Source: Liolophura sinensis (Eukaryota; Mollusca; Polyplacophora; Chitonida; Chitonidae). Taken from it: DNA of 64,000 nt. The DNA is taken from contig NC_088296.1 in the NCBI RefSeq assembly GCF_032854445.1, positions 18,465,485-18,529,484 on the forward strand, given 5' to 3'. Positions 34,937 through 46,899 of the stretch are shown in pieces. A model generated the notes under the pieces. It ran no database searches, was not told the DNA's origin, and saw only the letters and a program-made list of their open reading frames with translations. How positions within the stretch are numbered: the first letter of the stretch is position 1; each line of letters begins with the position of its first letter. The translations under genes were made by a program, and so were the position numbers.

Positions 34937-35510
34937 AATTTCAGCCTGAGAACTCAATATAACCTGCAAAACGGACCTGAAAATAACATATAACCTGCTA
35001 AACTTGGATTTGAAACTACAATGTAATCTGCTAAACTTAATACTAACAAATCCCATATAACTTGGTAAATTTCAGCCTGAGAACTCAATATAACCTGCAA
35101 AACGGACCTGAAAATAACATATAACCTGCTAAACTTGGATTTGAAACTACAATGTAATCTGCTAAACTTAACACTAACAAATCCCATATAACTTGGTAAA
35201 TTTCAGCCTGAGAGCTCAATATAACCTGCAAAACGGACCTGAAAATAACATATAACCTGCTAAACTTGGATTTGAAACTACAATGTAATCTGCTAAACTT
35301 AATACTAACAAATCCCATATAACTTGGTAAATTTCAGCCTGAGAACTCAATATAACCTGCAAAACGGACCTGAAAATAACATATAACCTGCTAAACTTGG
35401 ATTTGAAACTACAATGTAATCTGCTAAACTTAACACTAACAAATCCCATATAACTTGGTAAATTTCAGCCTGAAAACCCTATATAACCTTTCAATGTAAT
35501 CTTAAGCATA
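34937..35510. repeat. 131-bp tandem repeat, four units plus a partial
   Basis: Units start at about 34937, 35068, 35199, 35330 and 35461 with AATTTCAGCCTGAGAACTCA. Copies are nearly identical (differences such as AATACTAAC/AACACTAAC and GAACTC/GAGCTC). Each unit is built of diverged sub-repeats of about 22 bp around ATAACCTGCTAAACTTGG. The array ends about 120 bp before the transporter's first coding exon. Three identical 77-codon minus-strand frames are array shadows. Confidence 0.95.
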
Positions 35511-35632
35511 GACCTGAAGATCCAATTCAACCTGCTAATCTTGGAACCGAAAGTCCTGAGTTCCATTTTAAACCTAAATAACAGCTTGTTAAAAAATTTG
35601 TTACATCACTGTTATCGGTTGCCAGATAAGAG

Positions 35633-38600
35633 ATGACGCCATCAGAGACTGTGCTTCTGGTGCTGAGGCTGATTGCCTGCTCCATGCTGACCGTTATCAA
35701 CGGTATTGACCTGTCCTTCAACGTTTACGCCGTGACGCTGAAGGAAACATTCAACTTCACCCAGACGCAAGGTGAGACATTTACCGTAAAACCCGTCGTG
35801 GTCAGTGCTGGAATCCTCTCCAGCTTAAATCAGTTTGGACCAAAGCCGGTGTCGAAATATGCCTAAGTTGCACGTATCCTGATTGACATTTGTCAGAAAA
35901 TGTCTATAGTTGTATTGGACTTTATCTTTGCCCATATCTTACAAGCATGTAGCAACACAGCCAATCCAACTCGTAGAATAACTTCAATAACACACGGGAT
36001 ATGCAGAACTTAGTATATACCAAGACTATACACCAACCAAATCTCTTCTTATTTTATGATATTATTTTGAAGGACAATGACATTGACCAAAAAGATAGAT
36101 TCGGGATCAATCGCTTCAAAAATGGGTTTGGATACAAACAACAAATTTACATTCAATCAAATTTATTAGACATGCATCACGTCCTTATTTAGAACAGCAT
36201 TATGCAAAGACAATATATACCAAGCGGTGGTCCAGATATGCACCATAAAGCCATTTTCAAATCCCCTTTTCTGTTGAAGAAAAAACTGAAAAAATAATAA
36301 AGATCAAATAAGTTTTCATGCTCTTTCATCTCATTTTAACATCATTTTTGTGTCGAAATGGTGCAGTTTTGAGTTATAATATAACAGAATACATTCTAGC
36401 ATTACTCGGCCAAGAGACTTTCTGTTAAAATTAACAATTGTCTTTAGTGTAATCGATGTAGATGTCCAGGTTGTCGCGAGATTTCTGCGGGAGTCGAGCA
36501 CTGTTTATTTATCAATGACTTGTATAAGTTGTCTGCATTTCTTGCCACGTTTATTCGAACATCTGTGAGCCTGTTGTTTTGATGGGTCTTGGTATGATGA
36601 CCCTTACAATTTAAGCCTGTTCATTGGCGTTGTTACGCATAGACCAAAGAGTTCTAACTCACAGTCAATGTGTTTGATAGAAAAATATTCAAGTATAGCT
36701 ACCCTCTTCTTTTCAGTCGAAATCACCGCCTCTATGAGTTGCATTGGATTTGGCCTTTCTGTCTTCGAGGTCGCCATCACTGGTTTGTTCGGAATCGCTG
36801 CGACATTTCTGGTTACATGGATATCTCTTCCACTATCCGCCGGACTATTTTCTCTCGCTGCTGTGCACAGGGAATTCTTCCATTCCTGGCCGATGCTGGT
36901 TTACCTAATTCAGCTCTTCGTCTGTAAGTACAGTCTATGCTTGATGCCTACGAGGTTGTTCACATCCCAACCTTCCTATAGTAGCATTTACAACATGTAT
37001 CCGTCCAGTTAGGCAGGAACGATAACTCTTGTTGTAACACGAGTTGTTTTCCTTTAAAGGCAAAGACCCACTCTAAACGTAAGTATATATCAAACAAAAT
37101 ACTATTAAAACCTGTCCAGGAAAATAGTTGGATTTATTTGTTTCTTTTTTCAGATTTTTTCTAACCTAGTAAAATTGTGTTAAAAGATCAGATTCTACGG
37201 TGGGCTGTTGTGACCCAGAAGGTATCAGTTACGTCACATTTATACTTATTGCCTGAAATAATTCGTTTCAAGGTAAAATCGGCGAATGCAATTATAGATC
37301 TATATGTATACGCATTTCGAATGATGAAATGTGCCAACTTAATGTGTGTTAATTACCAAAAAAATTATGTGACGTCAGTGGCTTTGTTGTGTTCAGAAAA
37401 GGCCACCATAGAATAAAATATTCAAATACATTTTACTGTTTTAAAAGATTGCAAGAATAAAATCAATCCAAAAATTTTCCTGGACAGTTTTCAGTGGTCT
37501 TTGATCTGACATATACTTCATTTTAGCGTTTTCTTTGCCTTTAATCATTTGGTTCATTCCCAGCGTAGATCAGTTAAATTTCGATTTGTCACAGCTTCCA
37601 CAGCTATGCATAGTGCCATTCCGATCATCTGCTGTGGTCTGACTGTCACTACATTCATTAAAGTTAATGACAACACCAGACCAAATGTATACATAAACCG
37701 ATAAACTATCCCACAGAAAGTTTAAAAACATATTTTTTTTTTTGGTTTTTGTGACGTTGCATAACCCAGATTTCGCAGTCCCAAGTAAGCAAATTCGTGC
37801 ATATTGTAAAAATCGAAAGCGCCGCCATGTCATCAATTTTAACCAATCAGGCGCAGTTCTTTCTATAACTGTAGAACACGGTCGTTGCTCCAAGATCTAG
37901 TGTGACAGGTTACCCTATCTAACACCTTTATGTTTACAATGGGTATAATTCTCTTGTGAGTAAATGTGAACAGAGCATCCAAAATCTCTAACTGTGCCTT
38001 ATGTTTGTGTCCAACTCCTCTTAACCCGGGCTAGGGGTTATATATACATTGTGATGGATAAGATCGCCACGTTGGACATCAGAACAGTTGCAATCAAAGC
38101 GTAAATGAGATACGTGTTTTATAACCGACAACTTACACACTAACGTGGTACACGATATGGATGCTGATTTCACCCATTCACCTTGATCACACCTTGCGTC
38201 TCTCCAACTTCATTGAAAACTGCTGACTGCTTCTCTTGGCAAGGTTCTGTCCTAATTTTGTATTCTATATGCTGTCTTGGTTTTTGTCTTAAGAACTGGC
38301 CTTGGATTATTGACATGACACCGCTTATCAAAGTTTTGTGGCAGTTTTGGTGTAAATGGTTTTTATTGTGCATTTGTATTTTGGGGGTGGAAGTGGTGAA
38401 GGCGTGTGATTTGTTGCTATTTAAACATTTACACGAACAATTAGAATAAAACTCAAATTGATGTAAACTGACACGAGGCAACATTTCACCATTTGCCTGT
38501 AAGGTCTCCGAGTGGTTAGAATGGTTGCCAGGTACAGTGACACACCGTGAGTTCCAGCCCATGCTATCTTCTTTTCCGGTGGTACACGAAGGCACAAGAT

Positions 38601-41600
38601 TTGCATACATATTTAACTCATTCGTCGATCATTCCTTGCGTCTTTTCAATGAAAACTGTGCACTGTTTCCCTCTCCTTATTCCGCCCCATGTTCGTACCT
38701 TATATGTTTTTTTTTAGTTCTTTAGTGGCTAGTGTTAAACGTCGTCATAGGAACTGTCCTTGCGATTATTTGACATGCAGCGTCCATTTTTGTTGAAAGC
38801 TGGCATACGAATGTCTGTTTTGACGTAGAGATTCTACCCGGTTTCCCGTTTAGGTAAAATATTCTTGAGTACCACGTAAAACACCATTCAAATACCCAAA
38901 TAAAATTCTAACCGATTATGAGCCAATCAGTCCTATGCAACCTGTTGACATTTTGCATATTGACATTCACTTACATGACTGTTGTCGTAGAAGTGACTCA
39001 TTACTGATTTATTTATTGATTCCATTGGTGTTTTACCCCATACTCAAGAATGTTTCGCTTATACGACGGTGGCCAAAATTATGGATGAAGACCCATTATT
39101 GAGTACATGGTGTTAAAGCTCTCTAGTGCAAAAATGATTTCTTTGATCTCTATTATTTCTTTATCTTTTAGATATTTTAATCTGTACTTTAATAACAATA
39201 TTTCACTTATATGGCGGCCGCCAGCATTATGGTGGGGGAAAACACAGCTATAGCCCTGGGGAAACCCAGGACCATTTGTAGGCTGCTGTAGGACCTTTCA
39301 ACGTGCGACCAAAGAGGAAGCCAGCATCTTATCGCTTTTGAGCTCACAGCGACGGTAGAAGCTCCTGAACTACTTTAAGACCCTTGCACACTAACCATTC
39401 GTACACTGACGCACCCACTTTGAGATTATTTATTTATCCATTTATTTATTTATTTATTTGATTGGATCTTTACGCCGTTCTCAAGAATATTTCATTTATA
39501 CGGTGGCCAGCATTATGGTGGGACGAAACCGGGCAGTGCTTGGGGGAAACCCACGACCATCCGCAAGTTGTTGGCAGACCGTCCCACTTATGGCTGGGCA
39601 GGAAGCCACCATGGGCTGGACTTGGACTCACAGCGACCGCAATGGTCCTTTCAGATTAAGGAACATGAGTAAAATGGTAAGGGTCGAGGTACTCTGGATT
39701 GAACAAATTTATCACTAGTTTTTATATCTGAGATAATCACACTAGGTAAATAGCCAGCGTCTTTCACTGAAGGAGCAACTCAACTTGATAATGAGTAAAC
39801 TGGAGAACATAGTGACAGGTGAGAAACTGTTAGATCATCTGATTAAAACGGAGACAAAAATCGTGGGAAAGCTAACAACATTGATTGAAGTACAGGAGTC
39901 TAGAATATTTAATCCTGAAAAGTAAAACGGTGTCCTGAGAGACGATATGAAACAATTTTCGTATTAACTCGAAAACGTTTAAGTGAGATCAAAAGATTGA
40001 ATACTAAATTAGATGTGGTCGATTCTAAAATCAGTGATTTGGAACAGCACGGACGACTACAGAGCATTAGAGTGTATGGCACTGAGGGAGACAGTCGTAT
40101 GGAGACTTCCGACGAGTGCACTGAGTCATAAACATGCTAACAATAAATTAAATATAAATGTAAAGCCTTGTGATATCAGCATAGCACACCGACTGGGCCC
40201 TGCTTGAACCACTAGTGCACCTAAACCAAGGGGTGTTATTGGCAAGTTTGTATCTAGGAAGATTGAAAATGAGTGCATACACAAGACTTGTTTAGCCCAA
40301 CCTTCAACAGGAAGGGTTTTGTCAATCATTGGTCTCAAGTGTTGGGATATTATTTCCAATGACCGTAAGCCAGCCTCGCCAACAGCTTTATAAAAATTGT
40401 TAATACAATGTCATGCTAACAACATGTGAGGCTAATGGTATGGCGTTGTCACATAGTCTGCTTCCATCTGCTCCTCCATTTACTTTCCTGTAGTAGACAC
40501 AGCCACCACGCCTCAGCCACGCATGTCCAATCCGTGTACCACGGCGATGCGAGGGCGATATGGACAGAGTTACACTGTCTATCTCGCACAGCTACATTTT
40601 CCTTGCGTTTCCAGAGGCAGACTATTTGTAATTATCCATTAATTTGCTAAATTATAAATACAATTGATTCTAGTTGAACTAGCCGTTAAATCTTTGGGAT
40701 CTGCTTCGGGGGCGGTAAATCCAGGGTCAATCTTGGGTCGAATCACATCTAAGATTTTAAAAGAGGAAGTTGTAATCTTCTCTGGCGTTCAACATTAAGG
40801 GGATAGTGCAACCACTGGTTGACCCCTATCAGTATAATGACTCGGGCGGTGCCTTCGGTAAGTGGTTTCAGTGATGCAGCACTAGATAAAAGAGCGGTAG
40901 AAACCCCTCCTTCAACACGGAGGCACACGACATGCACTCAGAGGATTCCTTTGTTGTCATATGACTGAAAAGTTGCTAAGTGCAGCGTAAAACCACAAAT
41001 ACCCACTCACTCACTCAATCTCTAGGTACAGCTGTACCCTTCAGGATAGAACTGGTTTTATTCTTTTCATTAAACATTCTTATAATTGTTTCTAAACAAA
41101 GAGCTTAATTAATTTGTTTCCTGTTAGCTGTCTGGTTCGCCTTTCGCACGATATTACCGGTTTTTAAGCTCATCTGTATTTGTTTGAATGTACAATGTAT
41201 TATAGGGTTTCTCCCTTCTTTCTTATTCCCTGGATTTACCACGTAGTGAACAGATGTAGTGAATGATGAATCAGGACCAGACCAATGTAATATCGATAAC
41301 GTTAGGTAATATCATTCTTAGAACCTCTTAAGTAAGGCTTTGTTTAATTTTTTCTGATATCGCTGAAAGGCACACGCATTGTGATCAAGGAAGATCTGAC
41401 ACAACGTAACCGATAGTTATTGAGAACGTGTTTGGCTAATCCTGTTGTCAGTTGGGCACGGTCCAAGGACGGAAAGTATATGTCAAAAATGATCATGAAC
41501 AAGTGAAGCAAATCCGTGGTTTGTCCGATTTGCACGATTTCACAGGTGGAATGCCCCCCCCCCCCACTCTCACATATCCACGCACTTTGCTTCACCCCAC

Positions 41601-44600
41601 CCCAACACCAGCCCCAGCGCTAACCCCATTTCACAGTGACTGTTGGAAGGAACTGTTGTTACTGGTACAGCATGATTAATCCATGGTTGCGTAAATGAAC
41701 AACCCGAGAAATCCATGCGTGAAGATAGCGTGTTTTTCTACACTCAGGGACCAGTATTCACAAATAGACTGAGCTTCAGGGATTTCTTGCCTTTCTGATC
41801 TTATTTCTTGTCAGCGTATACACATATTCGTTTTCCTTTTTTTCGTTTTTACCTTTCTCTAATGAAAACTCTGCATGGGTATATGCTGTGTATGTGTATG
41901 TATATTTGTATGTGTGTGTGTATGTATATTTGTATGTGTGTATGTATGTGTATATTTGTATGTGTGTGTGTGTATGTATATTTGTATGTGTGTATGTATA
42001 TGTATATTTGTATGTGTGTGTGTGTATGTATATGTATATGTGTATATGGTGTGTGTGTGTATGTGATATACGTGTGTGTTGTGTGTGTAGACATATACAT
42101 GTATATACTTAAGGATGTATATGAATATATCAATAATGGGTCTTCCCCCATAATTTTGGCCACCGTCGTATAAGCGAAACATTCTTGAGTGTGGGGTAAA
42201 ACACCAATGGAATCAATAAATAAATCAGTAATGAGTCACTTCTACGACAACAGTCATGTAAGTGAATGTCAATATGCAAAATGTCAACAGGTTGCATAGG
42301 ACTGATTGGCTCATAATCGGTTAGAATTTTATTTGGTTATTTGAATGGTGTTTTACGTGTATGGATAGGTACATTTACTTTCTTACAGAAGACAGAGGGT
42401 TGATTTATAGCACAGTTTTCACTGATCGCAATGACAACTTTCTCTGTAAATGTACGATGCGCACCTGTACTACCAAGATGTTGCACTTAATCTCTTTCCT
42501 TTTTTCCACCTTTCTTTGTTTTCACTGAATGTGTTTCTGTGAACTGTATATATATGTAATCCACATCTTTTTACTTGGTACAAAATGTCGACTTCCCACA
42601 TACTTTTGTTAAATAATGTACCTTGGAAAACACAGAATACCTCCACAAACTACCAAGATGATGAGTCAATGTATGCCAACTGCCTTTGTGCTGTGTTTAC
42701 AAAGGCAGTGTGGGCTATGGGATGACAGACGGAAGGATGAATGCTCGTATGACTGAATATGTGAAGTGGCGATTATATAATTCCAAAATTGGCTGAGACA
42801 GTGAACATAGTCTCCATGAACTGCCAAGGATTGGCAGATCCTAGGAAGAGGAAGGGTGTTTTCCACTTGTTTAGAAAGAAAAAAACACTCCATTATTTGC
42901 TTGCAGAATACACATAGTGACCCTACTTTTAGAAATATTCTTAAAAGAGAATGGGAACACAATGCATGGGTAAGACCTATCACTTCTCAATCAAGAGGCA
43001 TAATAATTCTTATGAACCCCAATTTTGAATACAAAATGAATTGTGTAGATACTGACCCAAATGACAATTATATTTTTATAGACCTAAATATCCACAATGT
43101 CCTCTTAACTTTATATAGTATATATGGACCAAGCACAGATAAATCATCTTTTTATAATGCAGTTATTAAAAAATTGAAGAAATATCTAACCCCTCTGTAA
43201 TCATCTTTGGGGACTGGAATTTAGTTATCGATCCTGCAAAAGACATTCATAATTATCAGAACGTAAATAATCCTATGGCCAGAAAGAAAGTATTGAATCT
43301 CATAAACAAAAAGAAATTTACAGATGTTTGGAGGCAAATGCATGAAGGAGACAGACGATACACATGGCGACGCAAGAATCCGAAAATACAAGCTAGACTC
43401 GATTTTTTCTTGGTGTCAAAGGATATTTTCAATATCTCTACAAAAGCGGAAATCATTCCAGGTCATAGGAGTGACCACTCCGCAGTAACACTAAAGTGTA
43501 AATTCGTAAACTGTGACCGTGGTAGGGGTTACTGGAAAGTAAACTGTTCACTCTTAAAAGACCAAAGTTACATCGACTTAATAAAAAAAACACCATTAAC
43601 CGAACAACTGACGAATATTGTCCCCTAGTTTACAACAGAGAAAATTTTAAAAGAATATTCCCAAAGAACGACTACAGTTTTGCATTAGTGACCAGTTATT
43701 TTTAGAAATGCTGCTAATGAAAATAAGGGGAAAATCACTAAAATATTCATCAACAAAACGCAACAATGAATAAAGGAGAGAAACAGAGTTGGAGAAAGAA
43801 ATTGAACTACTAGAGAAAGAAATTCAAGGCAATTTTATGAATGTACCTGATTTAAACTCGACAGAGTGAACAATCTGAAAACAGAATAAGAAAAGGTGAG
43901 AGAAAAAGAGATGGAAAGTCTATTAATCAGATCAAAGGCAAACAAAACTGAATGAGGAGAAAAACCGACAAAATATTTTTTGGCACTGGAGAAGAAAAAT
44001 TATATAAACAAACTGATTTCAAAATTAACACTTGGTGACGGAAGAGATATATATCAATCGACGGAAAATTTAGTGGCATAAAAAAATTATTACTCGAATC
44101 TGTATAGGAAAACAGGTAAGGAGAGAAATGACCTTAGTGGACTTTTGAAAGATATAAAACTAGACAGACTCTCGAATAGGAAGGCAGCCAAATTAGAAGG
44201 CTTACTGATCTTCAAAGAGTTAACGACAGCCTTGAGGAATATGAAAAACGACAAAACTCCAGAAGTGGATGGTTTTCCGGTTGAATTTTATAAAATGTTC
44301 AGGAAAGACGTTGGACAATTTGTTCTAAAATCAGGCAATGAAAGTTTTGCAAAAGGCGAAATGTGAATATTTCAAAAGCAAGGAATTATAACGTGCTTAC
44401 CTAAATCAAATAAACCAAGAGACAACTTAAACGTTAAAGGTAAATTACAAAATATACAGTGCTTGCATTGCAAATAGACTAAAAATTGTCCGTGATGACA
44501 TAAATGAAGACCAGAAAGGTTTTATGTCCGGGAGATGTATCGCAGAAAATGTGCATCTAACTTACGACATCATGTTCGAAACCAAAGATAAAGGAATCCC

Positions 44601-46887
44601 GGGACTTCTACTATCTGTCGAGTTTGAGAAAGCCTTCGCTTCTATCTCATGGAAATTCATGGAAGAAGTGCTTATGAAATTCAGTTTTGGAAATGATATG
44701 AGAATCATGGATTAAACTGTTTCATGGCAAAATGTAAGTTTTTATCAAACTGATTTGGAAAGACTGTCCACTTTAGGTGGCAAACATATTCCGCAAATAA
44801 CAATATGAATAGGCAACCCTTTCTGGGTAGATACACTAAAGGCATGGGAAGCGTTTACACAAAAATGGATAATAAATGCATCAGAAATATACTTAAACAC
44901 TTATGGTACAACCCCTGCTTTCGGAAGCCGAGTTTTTTCATTTCCCAGTGGTACGCAAATAATATAAGGTTTTTGAGGAACCTAGCCAAACCGGACGGAC
45001 ATTTGTTGACATTTACCGAATTTAAGCAAAAAATCAATGGTACATTCCTGGATTATAATTGGCTACTTAAAAGTGTTCAAACCTAATGGATTAAACTCAT
45101 AAACAATGAAAAAAAAAAAGACACCTGCTGCCCTTCTTTCCCCAATGTTCTCAGATTACAAAGATTTTCTATACTCAATATACGAAGCTGAGAGATTTTC
45201 GGTATAAAATTCTACACAGGATAACATCAACAAATCTTATCTCCATAAAATAGGAGAGAGAATGGACGACATAAGTGATTACGGCACAATAGAGCACACA
45301 TTCATTGAATGTCCCGAATCACAAAAGCTTTGGAACGAGAATGAAAAGTGGTTGTCACAAATATGCAATGTTAATATAAAAATGATCATAAAAGTGAAGT
45401 TTTGAATGTGCGTGGTATGTGCTTGTGTATAACAAAGAACGAAATCAAACATGGAATCTGATTGGTGGAAAAGAAGAAAGAAAAAAAAGGATATAGTACT
45501 GAAAATGTCGTGTATTTTTGTTCGGTAACCTTTTTAATTATACGCGTTAAACTGTATAATTCATTGTCGTACATTTTTGATCATGGTTTTTGGCTTTATT
45601 CTATTGGATTCCTGCCACATAAGTTTAATGATTCAGCCAACTGTTTATATATTTGATTGGTGTTTCCAAGAATATCTCACCTATACGATGGGGGCCAGCA
45701 TTGTTGTGGGAAGAAACCGGGCTTCTTGGAACTCGGCTAGCAAATAAATAAACAAAATTATCAAGTTGTTCGTATGGATTATTTTTCCTGAACAAAAACA
45801 GCGGAGACTTTTTGGAAAATTTTTCTGGAAAAGTGCCAACCAAGTATTCATCTGGACGTGTAATTATCAATGTAAATTGGGATAAATATTACCAATGTTT
45901 CTCTGTTTTTCAGCCACCAGTAATGCTGTGACCTTTATGGTTGTTACCCGGGTCTGTTTACAGCTGATTCCCGCTAGGTTCACCGCAACGTATATCGGAG
46001 TTACTGCAGCCATCATTTGTTTCGGAAAAATCTTTCTCGCTTTTTTGTTCTCGCTCTTTTTTCCAAATGACCTCCAAGGATTTTTCGTGTGTTTTGCGAT
46101 TATCACCGTTGTTGTGTTGAGTTCTTGTTACATTCTCCTCTACCCGGAAGCAGTTGTCAACAACGAAAAGAGATGTACCGTGCATGGTTTAGATACAAAA
46201 GAAAATGACCGCGACCAGAACATGGCGCAGGACGAAATGTCCAGAATCAAAAGCATGTTTACGTCTGGATTTTTCCACATGATGTTTTGGTCGTCCGCTG
46301 TGTTTTCGTCGGCGGGATACACTGTCCTCAACAATATCACCACCGTCATAGACTCTCTGGAAATGAAGGACCCTTTTCAGATAGTCACCGTTATTTCGTT
46401 ATGCATCATGGCCACCAGGGTTATCTACGGCTTGCTCTTTGATAGGATGGTATCCATGTATTGGGGTTTCTGGTTGTTGTTGTCCACCTACATCACGTTC
46501 GCTGCTGGGCTTATACTCGCCTTATACGTCTTGAACAATAGAAGCATATATTTTGTGACCCTGCTGTTTGGGTTCAGCATAGGGCCAAGTTTTACCCTCC
46601 CCCACGGCTTGCTGGTAGCGCACTTCGGACAATCCATGTACAGCCTCATATCGTCTTGCTTGTATTTCACAGTGGCCGTTAGCGAGTTGTTGTTGCAATT
46701 GCTAACAGGTTACCTGTACGACGTGAAGACTGCTCAGCTAGGAAGAACCGATAACTCTTGTAACGGTACGGGTTGTTTCTATTGGTCGTTCGTGGCGTTG
46801 ATGGCGGTAACTGTTGTATGTGGTAGTGTTCAAATTATCCATTTTATCAAGACAATTTGTCAGGCGGGAAAAGATCTAGATGTTTAG
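35633..46887 (+). CDS. Major facilitator superfamily transporter, three exons
   Basis: Joined exons 35633-35771, 36717-36923 and 45914-46887 give 1,320 nt, 439 residues and a stop. Junctions agree in phase: CAAG|GTGAGA to TTTTCAG|TC (split Val47) and GTCT|GTAAGT to TTTTTCAG|CC (split Ser116). About twelve hydrophobic segments are visible, roughly at 8-30, 50-70, 72-95, 99-116, 143-163, 172-193, then after a polar loop (193-229) six more up to about residue 427. The loop after the eighth has RVIYGLLFDRM (284-294), the R-x3-G-x2-x-D signature of MFS proteins. The exon 1 style (FNVYAVTLKETFNFTQTQ) resembles nodulin-like or monocarboxylate-type MFS members of animals. The substrate cannot be told. 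Expected location is a membrane. The ATG opens the first hydrophobic segment after a short polar lead. Intron 1 holds a MITE half copy; intron 2 is 9 kb of repeats. Confidence 0.75.
36060..36360. mobile_element. MITE half copy in transporter intron 1
   Basis: CATGCATCACGTCCTTATTT, AGAACAGCATTATG, CCATTTTCAAATCCCCTTTT, ATTTTAACATCATTTTTGTG follow the right half of the 32208 element in order (compare 32585-32780). Confidence 0.6.
37052..37544. mobile_element. MITE with about 100-bp inverted arms
   Basis: Left end CTTTAAAGGCAAAGACCCAC, AAGTATATATCAAAC, CTGTCCAGGAAAATAGTTGG. The complement of the right end is TTAAAGGCAAAGAAAACGCT, AAGTATATGTCAGATC, CTGTCCAGGAAAATTTTTGG. The terminal motif CTTTAAAGGCAAAG resembles that of the 32208 element. 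No coding capacity. It lies in intron 2 of the transporter. Confidence 0.75.
38160..38500. repeat. Unclassified repeat blocks including repeat E
   Basis: 38395-38500 is a minus-oriented repeat E (GTTGCTATTTAAACATTTAC, ACGAACAATTAGAATAAAAC). 38185-38290 shares CCTTGCGTCTCTCC, TTCATTGAAAACTGCTGACTG with 38634-38670, marking a further dispersed family. Confidence 0.5.
38505..38800 (+). mobile_element. Possible tRNA-derived SINE, another family
   Basis: GTAAGGTCTCCGAGTGGTTA, GAATGGTTGCCAGG and CACCGTGAGTTCCAGCCC resemble a serine- or leucine-type tRNA head (A box and B box). The following body ends GTTAAACGTCGTCATAGGAA. The head does not fold into a convincing tRNA, so a SINE is preferred. Confidence 0.4.
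38848..39090. repeat. Left arm of 215-bp inverted repeat (two SINE-A ends plus spacer)
   Basis: 38848-38908 is a plus SINE-A tail (AAAATATTCTTGAGTACCAC), 39008-39090 a minus SINE-A tail (ACTCAAGAATGTTTCGCTTA). Between them lies unique DNA (ACCGATTATGAGCCAATCAG, CATGACTGTTGTCGTAGAAG). The whole of about 38870-39085 recurs, inverted, at 42149-42362. Confidence 0.85.
39198..39415 (-). mobile_element. SINE-A, diverged
   Basis: CCAGCATTATGGTGGGGGAA, GGGGAAACCCAGGACCATTT, GAGCTCACAGCGACGG. Tail truncated. Confidence 0.7.
39429..39645 (-). mobile_element. SINE-A, near full body
   Basis: (TATT)n, TTGATTGGATCTTTACGCCG, TTCTCAAGAATATTTCATTT, GGGGGAAACCCACGACCATC, GGGCTGGACTTGGACTCACA, GCGACCGC. Confidence 0.8.
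39778..40395 (+). mobile_element. LINE ORF1-like relic
   Basis: Disrupted frames give a coiled-coil-like stretch (LKRLNTKLDVVDSKISDLEQ), then VYGTEGDSRMETSDECTES, then PCDISIAHRLGPA, then GVIGKFVSRKIENE. The order of a coiled coil, a DI-x-AHRLG motif and a KFVSRK-type motif is that of the L1/Tx1-type ORF1 RNA-binding protein. Several stops and frame changes make it non-functional. It may belong to the LINE at 42790, separated by a 2.4-kb insertion. Confidence 0.55.
40690..41028 (+). mobile_element. SINE-B, full length
   Basis: CTGCTTCGGGGGCGGTAAAT, CCAGGGTCAATCTTGGGTCG, CCCCTATCAGTATAATGACT, GCAGCACTAGATAAAAGAGC, GTTGTCATATGACTGAAAAG, then (ACTC)n. Parallel to the copy at 12336 throughout. 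Confidence 0.8.
41029..41875. other. Intronic stretch without gene
   Basis: Unique sequence, with a poly-C run at about 41555 and CCAC-rich DNA to 41630. Nothing recognised. Confidence 0.45.
41876..42112. repeat. Imperfect (GTAT)n/(GT)n microsatellite
   Basis: TATGTGTATGTATATTTG-type repeats over about 235 bp. Long Cys/Val/Tyr and Thr/His/Ile open frames on both strands are low-complexity shadows. Confidence 0.9.
42143..42362. repeat. Right arm of 215-bp inverted repeat
   Basis: GTCGTATAAGCGAAACATTC, AGTAATGAGTCACTTCTACG, ACAACAGTCATGTAAGTGAA, TGATTGGCTCATAATCGGTT, GAATGGTGTTTTACGTG: the near-exact reverse complement of 38870-39085. It carries two SINE-A ends, as the left arm does. Confidence 0.9.
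42790..45420 (+). mobile_element. L1/Tx1-like LINE ORF2 relic
   Basis: Frameshifted but ordered domains. Apurinic-type endonuclease at about 42800-43530: NIVSMNCQGL at the start, SIYGPSTDKSSFYNA, IIFGDWNLVI, RYTWRRKNPKIQARLDFFLV and the catalytic PGHRSDHSAVTL. Reverse transcriptase at 44145-44715: ALRNMKNDKTPEVDGFPVEF, EDQKGFMSGRCIAENVHL and LLSVEFEKAFASISWKF. The motif-A aspartate positions read VEFEKAFAS where D-F-x-K-A-F-D is usual, and the YADD region is deleted between 44715 and 44805. A C-terminal stretch at 45280-45380 has HTFIECPESQKLWNE, typical of the LINE end. It is dead, lies in intron 2 of the transporter and is in the same orientation as that gene. Confidence 0.85.
45648..45740 (-). 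mobile_element. SINE-A, short internally deleted copy
   Basis: TTTGATTGGTGTTTCCAAGA, ATATCTCACCTATACGATGG, GGGAAGAAACCGGGC. The ACGCCGTACT segment is deleted. Confidence 0.7.
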
Positions 46888-46899
46888 ATTGTATTTTTG

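Noticed and set aside
41808-42182. Cys/Val/Tyr-rich and Thr/His/Ile-rich open frames on both strands
   Set aside because: They are translations of a GTAT/GT microsatellite.
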